Shown: positions 1-8,538, counted from the first letter of the stretch. The stretch is DNA of 64,000 nucleotides from Novipirellula aureliae (GCF_007860185.1 NZ_SJPY01000008.1:140577-204576); one strand, 5' to 3'. Notes: generated from the letters alone by a model not told the origin. Numbers and translations: made by a program.

Positions 1-652
1 GGTCGACCATCAAATCGGCTCGTCCCGTGGCGACCAACAGGTACCCGTAACCATCCCCCCAGCTCCGCGTTACCCAAGCCTCTTGTTCGAGTCGCTCGTA
101 GGCCGAGGGTGAGCCGATCGCTGCGAACGAATCGACTTGGCTCGTCACAAAGACGGCTTTGGATAGATCGCTTGTCGAGGACACGGATGCCTTCGACCAT
201 GCTGTCTCCGACCCGGTCCGATACCAGCATCCATGACCGGCGGCCGCGACGATCAATTCGCCAAGGGCGGGGATGTAGATCGCTCCGCCGACAGGAGTGC
301 CTTCATATTCGAGCGCCAAAAGCGTCGAGTATAGAGGGACGCCGCAGACAAAGGATTTCGTTCCATCGATCGGGTCGACAACCCAGCGATAGGGACTATC
401 GCCGGCTTGTTCTGCAAACTCTTCCCCTTGCAGCGTATCGCTGGGGAACCGATCCGCCAACATTTTTCGGACAAGTTGTTCCGTTTCGCGGTCCGCGATC
501 GTCACGGGTGAATCGTCTTGTTTCGCATCGACCTTCAATCCACTTTTTCGAAAATGGGTCAACGTGTGCTGGCCCGCTGCGGTAACGACTTCAATCAACG
601 CCATCAGCCGATTATCGTGAAGCGATTGCCATCTATTGGGATCGGTTGTCAT
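1..652 (-). CDS. Inositol monophosphatase / histidinol-phosphatase family protein (3' end cut off)
   Basis: Read on the minus strand from the ATG at 652, the frame stays open to the window edge and gives about 217 residues beginning MTTDPNRWQSL. It carries the metal-binding signatures of the Li-sensitive Mg-dependent phosphatase family: the acidic GEEF near residue 71 and WVVDPIDGTKSF near residues 84-95, and later the G-W-G-D-G-Y-G-Y stretch. The family hydrolyses phosphate monoesters such as myo-inositol phosphate, histidinol phosphate or PAP. The TKSF form after DPIDG is common in the histidinol-phosphatase (HisN-like) branch, but substrate cannot be fixed without the missing C-terminus. 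It is divergent from the next gene, with about 150 bp between. Family assignment is firm; substrate is inference. Confidence 0.88.
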   Translation of the reverse strand, partial: MTTDPNRWQSLHDNRLMALIEVVTAAGQHTLTHFRKSGLKVDAKQDDSPVTIADRETEQLVRKMLADRFPSDTLQGEEFAEQAGDSPYRWVVDPIDGTKSFVCGVPLYSTLLALEYEGTPVGGAIYIPALGELIVAAAGHGCWYRTGSETAWSKASVSSTSDLSKAVFVTSQVDSFAAIGSPSAYERLEQEAWVTRSWGDGYGYLLVATGRADLMVD

Positions 653-763
653 GATCGATTCTCATTGTTGTCGCAGGTTGAAATGGTGAATGATCATCTT
701 AGGGGGTCCCCTCAGGTTCATCAATCGGCACGACGGCGGTTAAACCGGCGGTTAAAACAGGTG

Positions 764-792
764 TTACCAATCGCCATGATCTAAGCTATAAA
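764..792 (+). promoter_or_regulatory. Candidate sigma-70-type promoter giving a leaderless transcript
   Basis: TTACCA at 764-769 and TATAAA at 787-792 are separated by 17 bp, resembling -35 and -10 boxes. Initiation about 7 nt downstream of the -10 box would fall at the ATG at 800, so the mRNA would have almost no leader. No Shine-Dalgarno sequence precedes that ATG, which fits. This is sequence inspection only. Confidence 0.35.
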
Positions 793-799
793 TAGACGT

Positions 800-1906
800 A
801 TGAAACATCGACTTGCACCGCTGCAATTCTTGCCCCCCTCGATCAATACGTCGTGGTTCGTTCCCTCGGATGATCCGAATTCCGTTTCGATCAAACGTGA
901 TCTCGGTAGCGACGTCTGCTTACCGCTTCCGCTGTTTTGGTATGATCCGGCTTGGTATCAAGTGACCGTGGAACAGGCGGACTTTTTGGCCGTCGCGGTT
1001 GCTGAAATGGATGTGCTGGTTTCTTGTTTACGAAGTGACGTCTCAGTCCCAAGTCGTGATTCCATCTTTCATGCGGGGCGGATGGTCGATGCTGAAGCGA
1101 AGACGAAACGACGCTATGGGCGTCTGGTCCCCTATCGCAACGAGCGCTACGGTTTTTCGGTCGCTGATTTTGATGACGCTTCCATCATCGATTTGAGAAT
1201 CGTTGTGGCACGAGATTTCTCGGGGCGGTTTGCCTACAGCCCTGCCCAAATCCAGCGTTGGGAAGCAACTCCGACGACTGCACCGGTTGCTGGAGGTGGA
1301 TGGATTCCGGCGGCATCCTTTCCACCGGACGTCGTCTCGATGGAGCATCTGACCAACAAAATCAGCCAACTCCGCAATTTGGCTCCTTCCGCAGCAATCT
1401 TTCTCTCCGTCGGGCCGTATCGAATCGATGAAGAATTGCCAGCCCTGGTCAACGCAAAACCAGACGGTTTGATTCTTCGCCTGGATGAGCTTTCCGTTGA
1501 GGGGTTGCAACTCGCCGAGATCCTTTGCCGAACTCGTCAATTACTTGATCAGTGCGGTGGCGAAGCGATTCCGTTATGGGTGGTCCCAGGAGAGATCTCA
1601 CCGGACGATGCTGTAAAGCTCGTTGCGATGGGAGCATCAGCGGTTGCCATCGATGCGTGGTGCAACGAATTGCTCGAGCAAACCGAGAGTGCCCAACCGC
1701 ATGAGTCGATGAACGAGCATTCGTTGACGATTCGCTCCCATCAATATGATTCCCGCTGGGGCGATTTTGCCACTCACGTCGTCGGTGATCGTATCGAGCG
1801 TTTTCGAGGCCTTTTCGAGTCACTGCAAAATATCGAAAAAAAGGAGCGTTTGGGAAGCTACGATCCCGATTGGGTAAAAAGCCTCGGTGTTAGGCAACTC
1901 CGTTAG
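800..1906 (+). CDS. Glutamate-synthase-like (FMN barrel) domain protein, probably lacking flavin chemistry
   Basis: 368 residues, no signal peptide or membrane segment. The order of motifs resembles the FMN-binding alpha/beta barrel domain of glutamate synthase (GltB domain 2). RRYGRLVPYRNERYGFS near 105 matches the region before the family's QGAKPGEGG loop; FPPDVVSMEHLTNKISQLR near 170-190 matches the SPPPHHDIYSIEDLAQLI segment; WVVPGEISPDDAVKLVAMGA near 265-285 matches the strand-helix that normally reads GGI..G.DV.KALALGA. The glycine-rich loops, the GGTGA motif and the Fe-S cysteines of true glutamate synthase are not visible. It may therefore be a non-catalytic paralogue. The start is the ATG at 800, just below a promoter-like sequence. 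Confidence 0.5.
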   Translation: MKHRLAPLQFLPPSINTSWFVPSDDPNSVSIKRDLGSDVCLPLPLFWYDPAWYQVTVEQADFLAVAVAEMDVLVSCLRSDVSVPSRDSIFHAGRMVDAEAKTKRRYGRLVPYRNERYGFSVADFDDASIIDLRIVVARDFSGRFAYSPAQIQRWEATPTTAPVAGGGWIPAASFPPDVVSMEHLTNKISQLRNLAPSAAIFLSVGPYRIDEELPALVNAKPDGLILRLDELSVEGLQLAEILCRTRQLLDQCGGEAIPLWVVPGEISPDDAVKLVAMGASAVAIDAWCNELLEQTESAQPHESMNEHSLTIRSHQYDSRWGDFATHVVGDRIERFRGLFESLQNIEKKERLGSYDPDWVKSLGVRQLR

Positions 1907-1994
1907 CCGAGCTAAAACGTTTAAAACTTATCGTCCGAGTGATAATGAATTTTAAAACGTGACCTCGGCCACTTCGGGTGATATAATCCTACCT

Positions 1995-2039
1995 GTCGAT
2001 GGAATTGAAGTCGATGGAATTGAAGTCGATGGAAATCAA
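1995..2039 (+). repeat. 15-bp minisatellite, three copies
   Basis: The unit gtcgatggaattgaa is repeated at 1995, 2010 and 2025, the third copy with two changes. It sits in the short gap upstream of the GH43 gene. It is one of three 15-bp minisatellites in this window; the other two are inside coding sequences. Confidence 0.8.
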
Positions 2040-2103
2040 GTTCCCTATCTGTCCACCTACACGGCGTTATTAAAGAAACGTCTAGACCATTCATTCGAGC
2101 AGT

Positions 2104-3045
2104 ATGACGAGAAAATCTGTGAAACAAACCATCCTATTTTTAAGCGCGTTCATTCTTTCAACCGCCCCCGCGTTGCAGGCACAGGAGCGAACCTCCAACC
2201 CGTTCGTCAAGCACATGTTTACCGCCGACCCGACGGCCCGTGTCTGGGAGGACGGTCGCCTGTATGTCTATCCCTCAACCGACATCAAGGGAAAAGGTTA
2301 TCGAGCCATGGATGGCTACCACGTCTTTTCCACCGATGACATGATCACATGGAAGGATCACGGCGAGATTCTTCATTCACGTGATGTGCCTTGGAGCGGA
2401 GGACCAGGTGCCATGTGGGCTCCGGACTGCGTCTACAAAGATGGTCTCTACTACTTCTATTTCCCTCATCACAATGTTGAAAAAGAGTGGGAGATTGGTG
2501 TCGCAACCAGCAAAAAACCAGCTTCTGATTTTAAGGTGCAGGGGTTTGTGAAAGGCGGCAATACCTTCTGCGATCCCAACGTGTTTATCGATGATGACGG
2601 CCAGGTCTATCTCTATGCGGTGGTAGGTGCGAAAACGTACGCAGCCAAGCTCAAAGACAATATGATGGAAATCGAAGGGGAAATGGTTCTGCAGACCGAA
2701 CTCAAGGGCCACCGTGAAGGACCCTTCGTGTTTAAACGCAACGGGATTTACTACCTGATCTATCCGGACAGCACACCCGGTGGTCACCAGATGAATTATG
2801 CCATGAGCAGTAGTCCATTGGGGCCCTGGGAGAGCAAGGGCGTGTTCCTCGAGAAAACCAGCGCCTTGACCACGCATGGGTCGGTGGTGGAATACAAAGG
2901 ACAGTGGTACCTGTTTTATCACAACGCTGACCTTTCCGGCGGAAGGAAAGCAAACCGGTCGATCTGTTTCGACAAGGTCACATTTAATGAAGATGGCACC
3001 ATGAATATGGTTGAGCAGACCCCGAGTGTCCTTCCCGGCGAGTAA
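2104..3045 (+). CDS. Glycoside hydrolase family 43 protein, secreted
   Basis: 313 residues. Residues 1-26 form a signal peptide (hydrophobic TILFLSAFILSTAPA, cleavage after LQA). The mature part is a five-bladed beta-propeller of the GH43 type, with the three expected acidic positions: Asp in MFTADPTARVWEDG near 40, Asp in FCDPNVFIDDDG near 158, and Glu in GHREGPFVFKRNGIYYL near 202. The family cleaves arabinose- or xylose-containing polysaccharides (arabinofuranosidase, beta-xylosidase, arabinanase), outside the cytoplasm here. It faces a second propeller glycosidase that converges on it from 4302, suggesting a small carbohydrate-use locus. Exact substrate is not predictable from sequence. 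Confidence 0.88.
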   Translation: MTRKSVKQTILFLSAFILSTAPALQAQERTSNPFVKHMFTADPTARVWEDGRLYVYPSTDIKGKGYRAMDGYHVFSTDDMITWKDHGEILHSRDVPWSGGPGAMWAPDCVYKDGLYYFYFPHHNVEKEWEIGVATSKKPASDFKVQGFVKGGNTFCDPNVFIDDDGQVYLYAVVGAKTYAAKLKDNMMEIEGEMVLQTELKGHREGPFVFKRNGIYYLIYPDSTPGGHQMNYAMSSSPLGPWESKGVFLEKTSALTTHGSVVEYKGQWYLFYHNADLSGGRKANRSICFDKVTFNEDGTMNMVEQTPSVLPGE

Positions 3046-3231
3046 AGCCGAGTAAAGCTGTGGGCAACTCTGTCTGGGGCATTTGGAACCAACCAGAATG
3101 ACTCAGGCGTAGTGGATCACAACCGAATCACTAGCCCGGAGGGCGACACACCCGCGAGGATGTATCTATCGGCCTCCGGCCTGAAAACAATGCGACGTCG
3201 GTCGAGAAGTGATCGATGGCCCGTTTCCGAA

Positions 3232-4302
3232 TCATTCGGGTTCCCAGCCTTCAATTTTCAGATAGTACCCGGCCTCGTGACTGCCGTGATTCGCCAAAAA
3301 CAGATATTCCGGTTTGCCGTCCTTCCAAAGGATATGGGGGCGTTCGGAGCGAGAAAGTTTTTTACCGAAATATTTCGCATCCGTGTTGTAACTGAGCTCG
3401 GGACGATCCCAGTGAATGCCATCCTTGGACTTGAACAAGAGTCCGGGGCGATTTCCACCTGGGCTTGAATTCGGCGAAGGACTGCCGCTGAGAGCACCGG
3501 CAACGTCTGTGCGATCTTCCAAGATCATGTAATACGTATCTTGGTAAAAGAAGGCATACGGATCCTCGATGTCACGCTTGAGTTCCTTGTAGCTGATTAG
3601 CGGATTTTCAGGATGATCGACATAGGGGCCTTCGAGCTGATCCGCAATGGCCACGGAGATTTCCCTGAACGCGGAGCCCTTTGACATGGATTTGTAATAG
3701 ATCCTGAATTTGCCATCCCGGTCTACCAGGAAAGTAGGGTTGGAGGCATGGGCGGCGTTGGGGGTTCCTGCAGTCGGTTTAATGATGGGGTTGTTTGGGT
3801 TTTCCGTCCAAGGCCCATCCAACGATTCGGCCGTCGCCATCCCGATCGACTGCAGGCTGCCTCGTTCCACCGATTTCCACAAGAACACGAGCACGTAAGT
3901 GTCACCGACTTTAGAAATCTGTGGATTGTGGTAAGTCCGCTGGTCACTGGAGAACGGCGTGCCAATCAACTTGTAAGGACCCTCGATGGAATCCGCAACG
4001 TAGTGATTGATAATGCTTTTCGAACGCCAATATCCCATCCCATTCTCGCCTTTGTAAGGAATCGATGAATTGAAGATATGTAGCCGACCTTGCTCGTCGT
4101 AGATGGGAGCCATTCCCCAATTCCACCAGCCGTCCTTGGCCGGCAAAATGAATTTTCCGGCAACCAGCGACTTTCCAAACGCGGATTCCTTCATCGGTTC
4201 GTCGCTCAAGCAAAGCGAGGCGGGAGCCACAATCAAGCAACAGGTCAACAGAGCAAACTGGAAGCGGGAACCAGCGTTGAGTCCAAGTTTCAGCAGCGTC
4301 AT
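3232..4302 (-). CDS. Secreted five-bladed beta-propeller glycosidase-like protein (GH43-like)
   Basis: 356 residues, with an N-terminal signal peptide (QFALLTCCLIVAPASLCLSD, residues about 14-34). Repeated propeller motifs are visible: WGMAPIYDEQGRLHIF near 61, YHNPQISKVGDTYVLVFLWK near 102, ASNPTFLVDRDGKFRIYYKS near 168, EDPYAFFYQDTYYMILEDR near 230 and RPHILWKDGKPEYLFLANH near 325. This pattern of one Asp or Glu per blade is typical of GH43/GH32-related folds in Bacteroidetes and Planctomycetes. It converges with the GH43 gene at 2104-3045; the gap between their stops is about 190 bp. Extracellular glycan cleavage is the likely role; the sugar is unknown. Confidence 0.75.
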   Translation of the reverse strand: MTLLKLGLNAGSRFQFALLTCCLIVAPASLCLSDEPMKESAFGKSLVAGKFILPAKDGWWNWGMAPIYDEQGRLHIFNSSIPYKGENGMGYWRSKSIINHYVADSIEGPYKLIGTPFSSDQRTYHNPQISKVGDTYVLVFLWKSVERGSLQSIGMATAESLDGPWTENPNNPIIKPTAGTPNAAHASNPTFLVDRDGKFRIYYKSMSKGSAFREISVAIADQLEGPYVDHPENPLISYKELKRDIEDPYAFFYQDTYYMILEDRTDVAGALSGSPSPNSSPGGNRPGLLFKSKDGIHWDRPELSYNTDAKYFGKKLSRSERPHILWKDGKPEYLFLANHGSHEAGYYLKIEGWEPE

Positions 4303-4565
4303 TTATGTCATCCTCTCTAGGCAATTCTGCGGGGTGTTTAACATCGATTTTGAACCACTAACCCCCTCTAAATGAAAACATCAATTGTCTATCGACCGGA
4401 TCCAAGTGCAGTGCACGCCGCCCAGAACGATGTGGGGTGAGTGAGTTTGTTTCGCCCATCTTAATCGTCTTGGTACCGATTTGGTACTGTTCACGCTTGG
4501 TTTCAACCCGATTGAAAAGAATCTTCTTGGTCGAGCCGCAAACATAATTAGCGGGAAGACGCAAG

Positions 4566-4685
4566 CGGGCTGTCGATTTAATCGTTTAACGCTTAGCCGA
4601 AAGCGTCAGCTTTTCCATAAGCGGTCGCCTATAGCTTGGCGTTAAACAATCAGTCGAGTCAAACCGATTAAATCGACAGCCCGCA
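4566..4685. repeat. 120-bp palindromic element, copy A
   Basis: Its 20-bp terminal arms are perfectly complementary (4566-4585 and 4666-4685, starting GCGGGCTGTCG). A nested inverted pair gtttaacgc/gcgttaaac lies at 4585-4593 and 4640-4648. A second copy of exactly the same length is at 41726-41845 and differs at about eight positions by hand count. It is too short to code for a transposase, so if mobile it is non-autonomous. Confidence 0.85.
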
Positions 4686-4704
4686 AGCCCTCCGGTTCTC
4701 CGAA

Positions 4705-4738
4705 CCCCTAAAGTAAAATTGTGGCAAAGCACTGGGGA
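4705..4738. repeat. Remnant end of the MITE-like repeat family
   Basis: The stretch from accctaaagtaaaattg through gcaaagcactgggg is, in reverse complement, close to the terminal sequence (cctagtg...taggttgcg type) of the element at 12828-12974. No matching opposite end is visible nearby, so it looks like a decayed copy. Confidence 0.45.
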
Positions 4739-5104
4739 CACGTCGTGAGGCGTTTGGTCCGCAAGACCTCGGCATTGGGCGACGAGGTGGCAAGGTCAAA
4801 AAAAATGGGCCTTTGAACGGGAAGGGTGCCGAACGCACTCTCGACAATGATTTCCTAGATCGTAGAGGTCGTTTTGCTTGGCGTATTGAACGCTCCTGTT
4901 TCGGTGGCTGTGGGGGTTGGGGCCCTGAATTGCAATTTGAACCGCGACGTCATGCTCGCGAAGAGGCCGAACCGATCGAGGGTCGGGCGAACTCACGAAC
5001 AAGCCATCCGAGCTCATCCGTTTTCGTCAACCATCGGCAGAGGTTCCAAGTGAGCACCCGGTTTCAATTGTATCTCGAATGACATAGTGCCTTCGAGTGG
5101 TGCA

Positions 5105-6061
5105 TCACATCCGGTTGCTTGTTCCTCGTGTTAGCGCCATGAAGGCAGATTCGAGATCGAGTTGCTCTTCGCTAAAACGCCTCAAATCGATGCCGCCTTC
5201 AATCAGCAGCTTGGCTAGGTCGCTGTAGTCTTCCACCGTTGGTTTTAGGATCACTCGAATCGAATCGTCACCTGGTTCCGTGCCTTGCACCTTTTCATGT
5301 CCTTCCAGTAACTTCGCGACCATTTCGAGTTGCTCTCTTTGGACCGTTTGGATCACCAGAACGGTATGTTCGCGTACCATCTTGATGATCTCGGTCACTT
5401 TAGCGTTCTGTTTCAGTTCCCCGCAGTCGATAATACCGACCTTGTTACAAACGTCGGCTAATTCGGGCAGGATATGACTGCTAACGATAATCGTTTTTCC
5501 CATTTCGCCGAGTTTGCGAAGCAGGTTTCGCATCTCGATCCGTGCTCGCGGGTCCAATCCCGACAGGGGCTCATCGAGCAGCAAGACCTGCGGATCATGA
5601 AGCAGTGTTCGCGCCAGGCCTAGCCGCTGAGTTTGCCCGCGTGATAGCGTATTAGCGAATGCATCGCGTTTGAAATCCAGGTCGACGACGTCGAGCATTT
5701 CATCGACTCGGTCACGCCGTTTCTTGCCGTGAACGCGATACGCGGCGGCAAAAAATTCCAAGTACTCGACCACTGTCATGTCGTCGTAGACGCCAAAGAA
5801 ATCGGGCATGTAGCCGACCAAGCGGCGAATCTCTTTTGGGTGCGTGTGCACGCTATGGCCGCACACGTAGGCTTCACCCCACGACGGTTCGAGTAGGGTC
5901 GCAATGATGCGCATCGTCGTTGTCTTGCCAGCACCGTTGGGGCCGATAAAACCGAAAAGGTCGCCGGCATCAAGATCCAAATCGATACCTTTGATGGCAA
6001 ACGCGTCGCCGTACTTCTTTGTTAAGTCAACCGTCTTGATCACTGGGAACCATCGCTTCAT
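5105..6061 (-). CDS. ABC transporter ATP-binding protein (GldA/NatA-like)
   Basis: 318 residues: one ABC ATPase domain plus a C-terminal extension of about 90 residues. Walker A GPNGAGKTT is near residue 40, the signature LSRGQTQRLGLAR near 140, Walker B VLLLDEPLSGLD near 160, and the switch His in IIVSSHI near 193. This is the CcmA/NatA/GldA class that works with separately encoded membrane subunits. It is the last gene of a minus-strand set after a large membrane protein with a GATase-like domain, an order that recalls the GldA-GldG type of export or envelope systems, but no permease gene is seen here. A 30-bp inverted repeat occupies the gap before its start at 6061. Confidence 0.9.
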   Translation of the reverse strand: MKRWFPVIKTVDLTKKYGDAFAIKGIDLDLDAGDLFGFIGPNGAGKTTTMRIIATLLEPSWGEAYVCGHSVHTHPKEIRRLVGYMPDFFGVYDDMTVVEYLEFFAAAYRVHGKKRRDRVDEMLDVVDLDFKRDAFANTLSRGQTQRLGLARTLLHDPQVLLLDEPLSGLDPRARIEMRNLLRKLGEMGKTIIVSSHILPELADVCNKVGIIDCGELKQNAKVTEIIKMVREHTVLVIQTVQREQLEMVAKLLEGHEKVQGTEPGDDSIRVILKPTVEDYSDLAKLLIEGGIDLRRFSEEQLDLESAFMALTRGTSNRM

Positions 6062-6165
6062 TAGGCTTTGTCCGAAAAGGGGTCTGACCCTTTGGAGGAC
6101 ATTCGTTTTGTGAATAGTTTTCGGCTTGTCTGGTGAGGGTCAGACCCCTTTTCGGACAAAGCCTA
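6062..6165. repeat. 30-bp perfect inverted repeat between two operon genes
   Basis: The arms 6062-6091 and 6136-6165 are perfectly complementary over 30 bp and contain the palindromic core AAAAGGGGTCTGACCC. The 44-bp centre has no obvious structure. The outer end overlaps the TAG stop (6163-6165) of the upstream gene, and the other end lies directly next to the ATG of the ABC ATPase gene (6059-6061). On RNA it would form a very stable stem exactly between the two cistrons. Confidence 0.92.
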
Positions 6166-8538
6166 GTAGGAAAATCTCTTGTGTTCAACGGGAATAACCA
6201 ACCGCAATAATGTCAGATTCTGTGCTTCTAACTCGGTCACTGGATCGGCTTTGGCTTCAGGATTTGGCTCGAGCGATTGAAGCTGCGTGAACGGCTGGGC
6301 CAATCTGCCGATCAAGAGGCAGCGTTCACCGGTCAACAAGGAACTGAAATCGAGTGAAGACAAGACTTCGCTACGAAGGGTCGTGTAGCGATCGGCACCG
6401 ACGACATCGTGGAACATCATCATTTCGGCAACCCGTCCAGGGTCATCGAACATGGTGGCGTCCCAAAGTTGAGTTTCTGTCGAACTTTCGAGGGCTCTTT
6501 GCCGCGACAATTGCCGCCGAAAATTCTTTTGCCGCAGCGATTCGATGGATTCGATGCGCCCGCCCGCTGGGAACCGAGTAGGCAAAAGATAGGCCCAGTT
6601 GCGATAGACCAGCATGCCGTTTAGCAAGTCAACACCAAGCGGATTGACGAGTTCACCTTGCAGTAGTTCACTACCGCCGCGGCGATACATGACAAGCTCG
6701 TTCGATACGTTCGGTTGAAATTTCGTTCGACTGGCGATCGATTTACTACTGCGAGGTGCCAACGGCATCGCAATCATGTTGCTGTTCAAACCCCGCTCGG
6801 GCGAACCTAGTGTGCTGGAGTCTTCGGCATTGAACTCGACCTGGTAAGTTGGCAACCGTGCATTTTCGCCTGTCACTTGGATCGAGCCGAACGAACGCCC
6901 GGGAAACCCAAACGGCGAGGTCAAAATCGAGGAGACGTTTGTTGACAACTGATCGAGTGATTCTCCTGGCACACTGGAAAGATTCAAGCGTCGAGCATCA
7001 TGCGAATAGAGTACGGACCACGCCAACGATTCACCCTGCTGACTCTGCGAATCAATATCGACAAATTCGACACGATTTATCGGCATGCGATCTTTGTCCG
7101 AACTGCCAGCAATCGGACGGGCTTGCAGGACCAAGAATGCCGACATACCGATAGCGATAAGCGGAAATGTCAACCAACCGAGTAGCGGTTTTCCGAAGAG
7201 TCGATTGATGAGGAGATAATCGAGCGGGCCGACGAGGGCAATCAAGCTCAGGACAATCAGCGAAACGACCGAAAAGCTAAATCGACGCTGATTGGGGAAA
7301 CGGTCCAATGTGGCTCGCATTTGGCCAGCGAGGTCATCGAATGCGGTGCCGCGATTTTTGCTACCCAGCGCCGGCTCGTCGGGCTCAACCAAGTCTTTGG
7401 TCAATTGCATAATGAACTCCAGCCGCTGCGGCCAATCGGCAAACGGGGCACGGTCCAAATCGGCAGCCAGCACGGTCAGTTTCCCAAAACCGACGACATA
7501 CTCCGCTGCGACGGGTGTGCTGACTCGTCGATTGGTTCGCCCGATCACAATGGTCTCTCCCGCCCCTTTCGGAAGGTTTACGCCGGCATAAGGGGTGAGC
7601 AGCGTTTGCGTCGACGTAAATGTCTCGATCGCCGATGGGTCCATTTGTACGTTCATAAGCGTCTCGCTGGCCCGCCCATCGGGGGTCGGGATGAGGTCGA
7701 CCAACCAAGGGGCTGCCGATTGCATCTGAGGAAGCGATTCACCCAACATGAGAAAGACGCGTCCGCCACCCACGATCCATTGCTGTATTGCATGTTGCTG
7801 GTTCGCGTTCATCCGGCCGAGAGTTTCGAGACCGGAGCCACCGATCATGACCAAGTCGACGCCGTCATAACCGATCGATCGATCAGGCAATTGGTCGGCG
7901 GAGGTGATGTTGGAAACAGCAACCGAGGCACTGCGACGAAGCAGGGCATTGGCGCCGATTGCATCAACGCCAAGGGGTTCGCCGAGCGAAACGATCCAGG
8001 GCATTGAGAGTGGAACCTCTCGCGTCGAATCGGCATTGGAGGACGCCGTGTCTGCAGGAAACCGGGTCACGATTCGAGCGTTTGCTGGCGAATCCTCACT
8101 TGTTTCGACGATTAGCGGAGCTTCCTGGGAGCCGGGGATCGCGTAAGCCCAGGGCGATCTCGCGGCCGCTTCTGACGTTTTCTGCTGGTTCGCTTGTACA
8201 TATTCAACCGAAACACCGTCGCCGTCTTCGGTTTGAACGCTATGAATATTTGCGAAACCCTGCTCTGGGCCCGCTTGCTGCAGCCGAATTGCGGTCCAAT
8301 GGCCCACCCGGAAATTACCTGCAATGCCAATCGAGACGCTTTGCTCGGGCGAGCCATGATCGATTGTCTGCGCAGACGTGCTTGTTGGCCCGATAGAGAG
8401 CGGCCCGATAGAGAGCGGCCCGATAGAGAGCGGCCCGATAGAGAGCGGCCCGATAGAGAGCGGCCCGATGGTTAACCACGAAACGACGATGGCGAAGAGG
8501 GCCCATCGTGTTCGGTGGTGTCTGAAAGAACACACCAT
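6163..8538 (-). CDS. Large membrane-anchored protein with GATase-like domain, in an ABC operon
   Basis: 791 residues. The N-terminal hydrophobic signal (ALFAIVVSWLTIGPL) runs into a pentapeptide repeat SIGPL (residues about 23-50), encoded by a 15-bp minisatellite. The middle contains VDLVMIGGSGLETLG and QQWIVGGGRVFLMLG (about 225-270), the flavodoxin-like GATase-1-like fold seen in membrane proteins next to ABC or BatA-type genes. Two transmembrane segments follow near 425-480 (FSVVSLIVLSLIALVG and LLGWLTFPLIAIGMSAFLV). The rest is predicted to be periplasmic. Its start directly abuts the stop of the MazG-like gene and it precedes the ABC ATPase, so it is probably the partner of that ATPase. 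No precise function is known to me. Confidence 0.65.
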   Translation of the reverse strand: MVCSFRHHRTRWALFAIVVSWLTIGPLSIGPLSIGPLSIGPLSIGPLSIGPTSTSAQTIDHGSPEQSVSIGIAGNFRVGHWTAIRLQQAGPEQGFANIHSVQTEDGDGVSVEYVQANQQKTSEAAARSPWAYAIPGSQEAPLIVETSEDSPANARIVTRFPADTASSNADSTREVPLSMPWIVSLGEPLGVDAIGANALLRRSASVAVSNITSADQLPDRSIGYDGVDLVMIGGSGLETLGRMNANQQHAIQQWIVGGGRVFLMLGESLPQMQSAAPWLVDLIPTPDGRASETLMNVQMDPSAIETFTSTQTLLTPYAGVNLPKGAGETIVIGRTNRRVSTPVAAEYVVGFGKLTVLAADLDRAPFADWPQRLEFIMQLTKDLVEPDEPALGSKNRGTAFDDLAGQMRATLDRFPNQRRFSFSVVSLIVLSLIALVGPLDYLLINRLFGKPLLGWLTFPLIAIGMSAFLVLQARPIAGSSDKDRMPINRVEFVDIDSQSQQGESLAWSVLYSHDARRLNLSSVPGESLDQLSTNVSSILTSPFGFPGRSFGSIQVTGENARLPTYQVEFNAEDSSTLGSPERGLNSNMIAMPLAPRSSKSIASRTKFQPNVSNELVMYRRGGSELLQGELVNPLGVDLLNGMLVYRNWAYLLPTRFPAGGRIESIESLRQKNFRRQLSRQRALESSTETQLWDATMFDDPGRVAEMMMFHDVVGADRYTTLRSEVLSSLDFSSLLTGERCLLIGRLAQPFTQLQSLEPNPEAKADPVTELEAQNLTLLRLVIPVEHKRFSY
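8387..8470 (-). repeat. 15-bp coding minisatellite in a signal peptide
   Basis: Five full units of ggcccgatagagagc (8387-8461) and a partial sixth encode SIGPL repeats on the minus strand. The period is a multiple of three, so copy-number change would keep the reading frame and only lengthen or shorten the region after the hydrophobic core. Confidence 0.92.

Larger units (their letters stand above)
4303..5104. other. 802-bp intergenic region with repeats, no convincing gene
   Basis: This gap lies between the start of the GH43-like gene and the end of the ABC ATPase gene. It holds a complete 120-bp palindromic element (4566-4685) and a remnant resembling one end of the MITE-like family (about 4705-4738). 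From 4740 to 5104 I see only short overlapping open frames on both strands with no recognisable protein signature. Confidence 0.6.

Noticed and set aside
4796-5082. Short open frames on both strands in the gap before the ABC ATPase
   Set aside because: The frames overlap on both strands, have no family signature and no convincing ribosome site.
7321-8007. 228-codon plus-strand open frame inside the GATase-like gene
   Set aside because: It lies antisense to a well supported long coding frame with signal and membrane segments, so it is a shadow frame.
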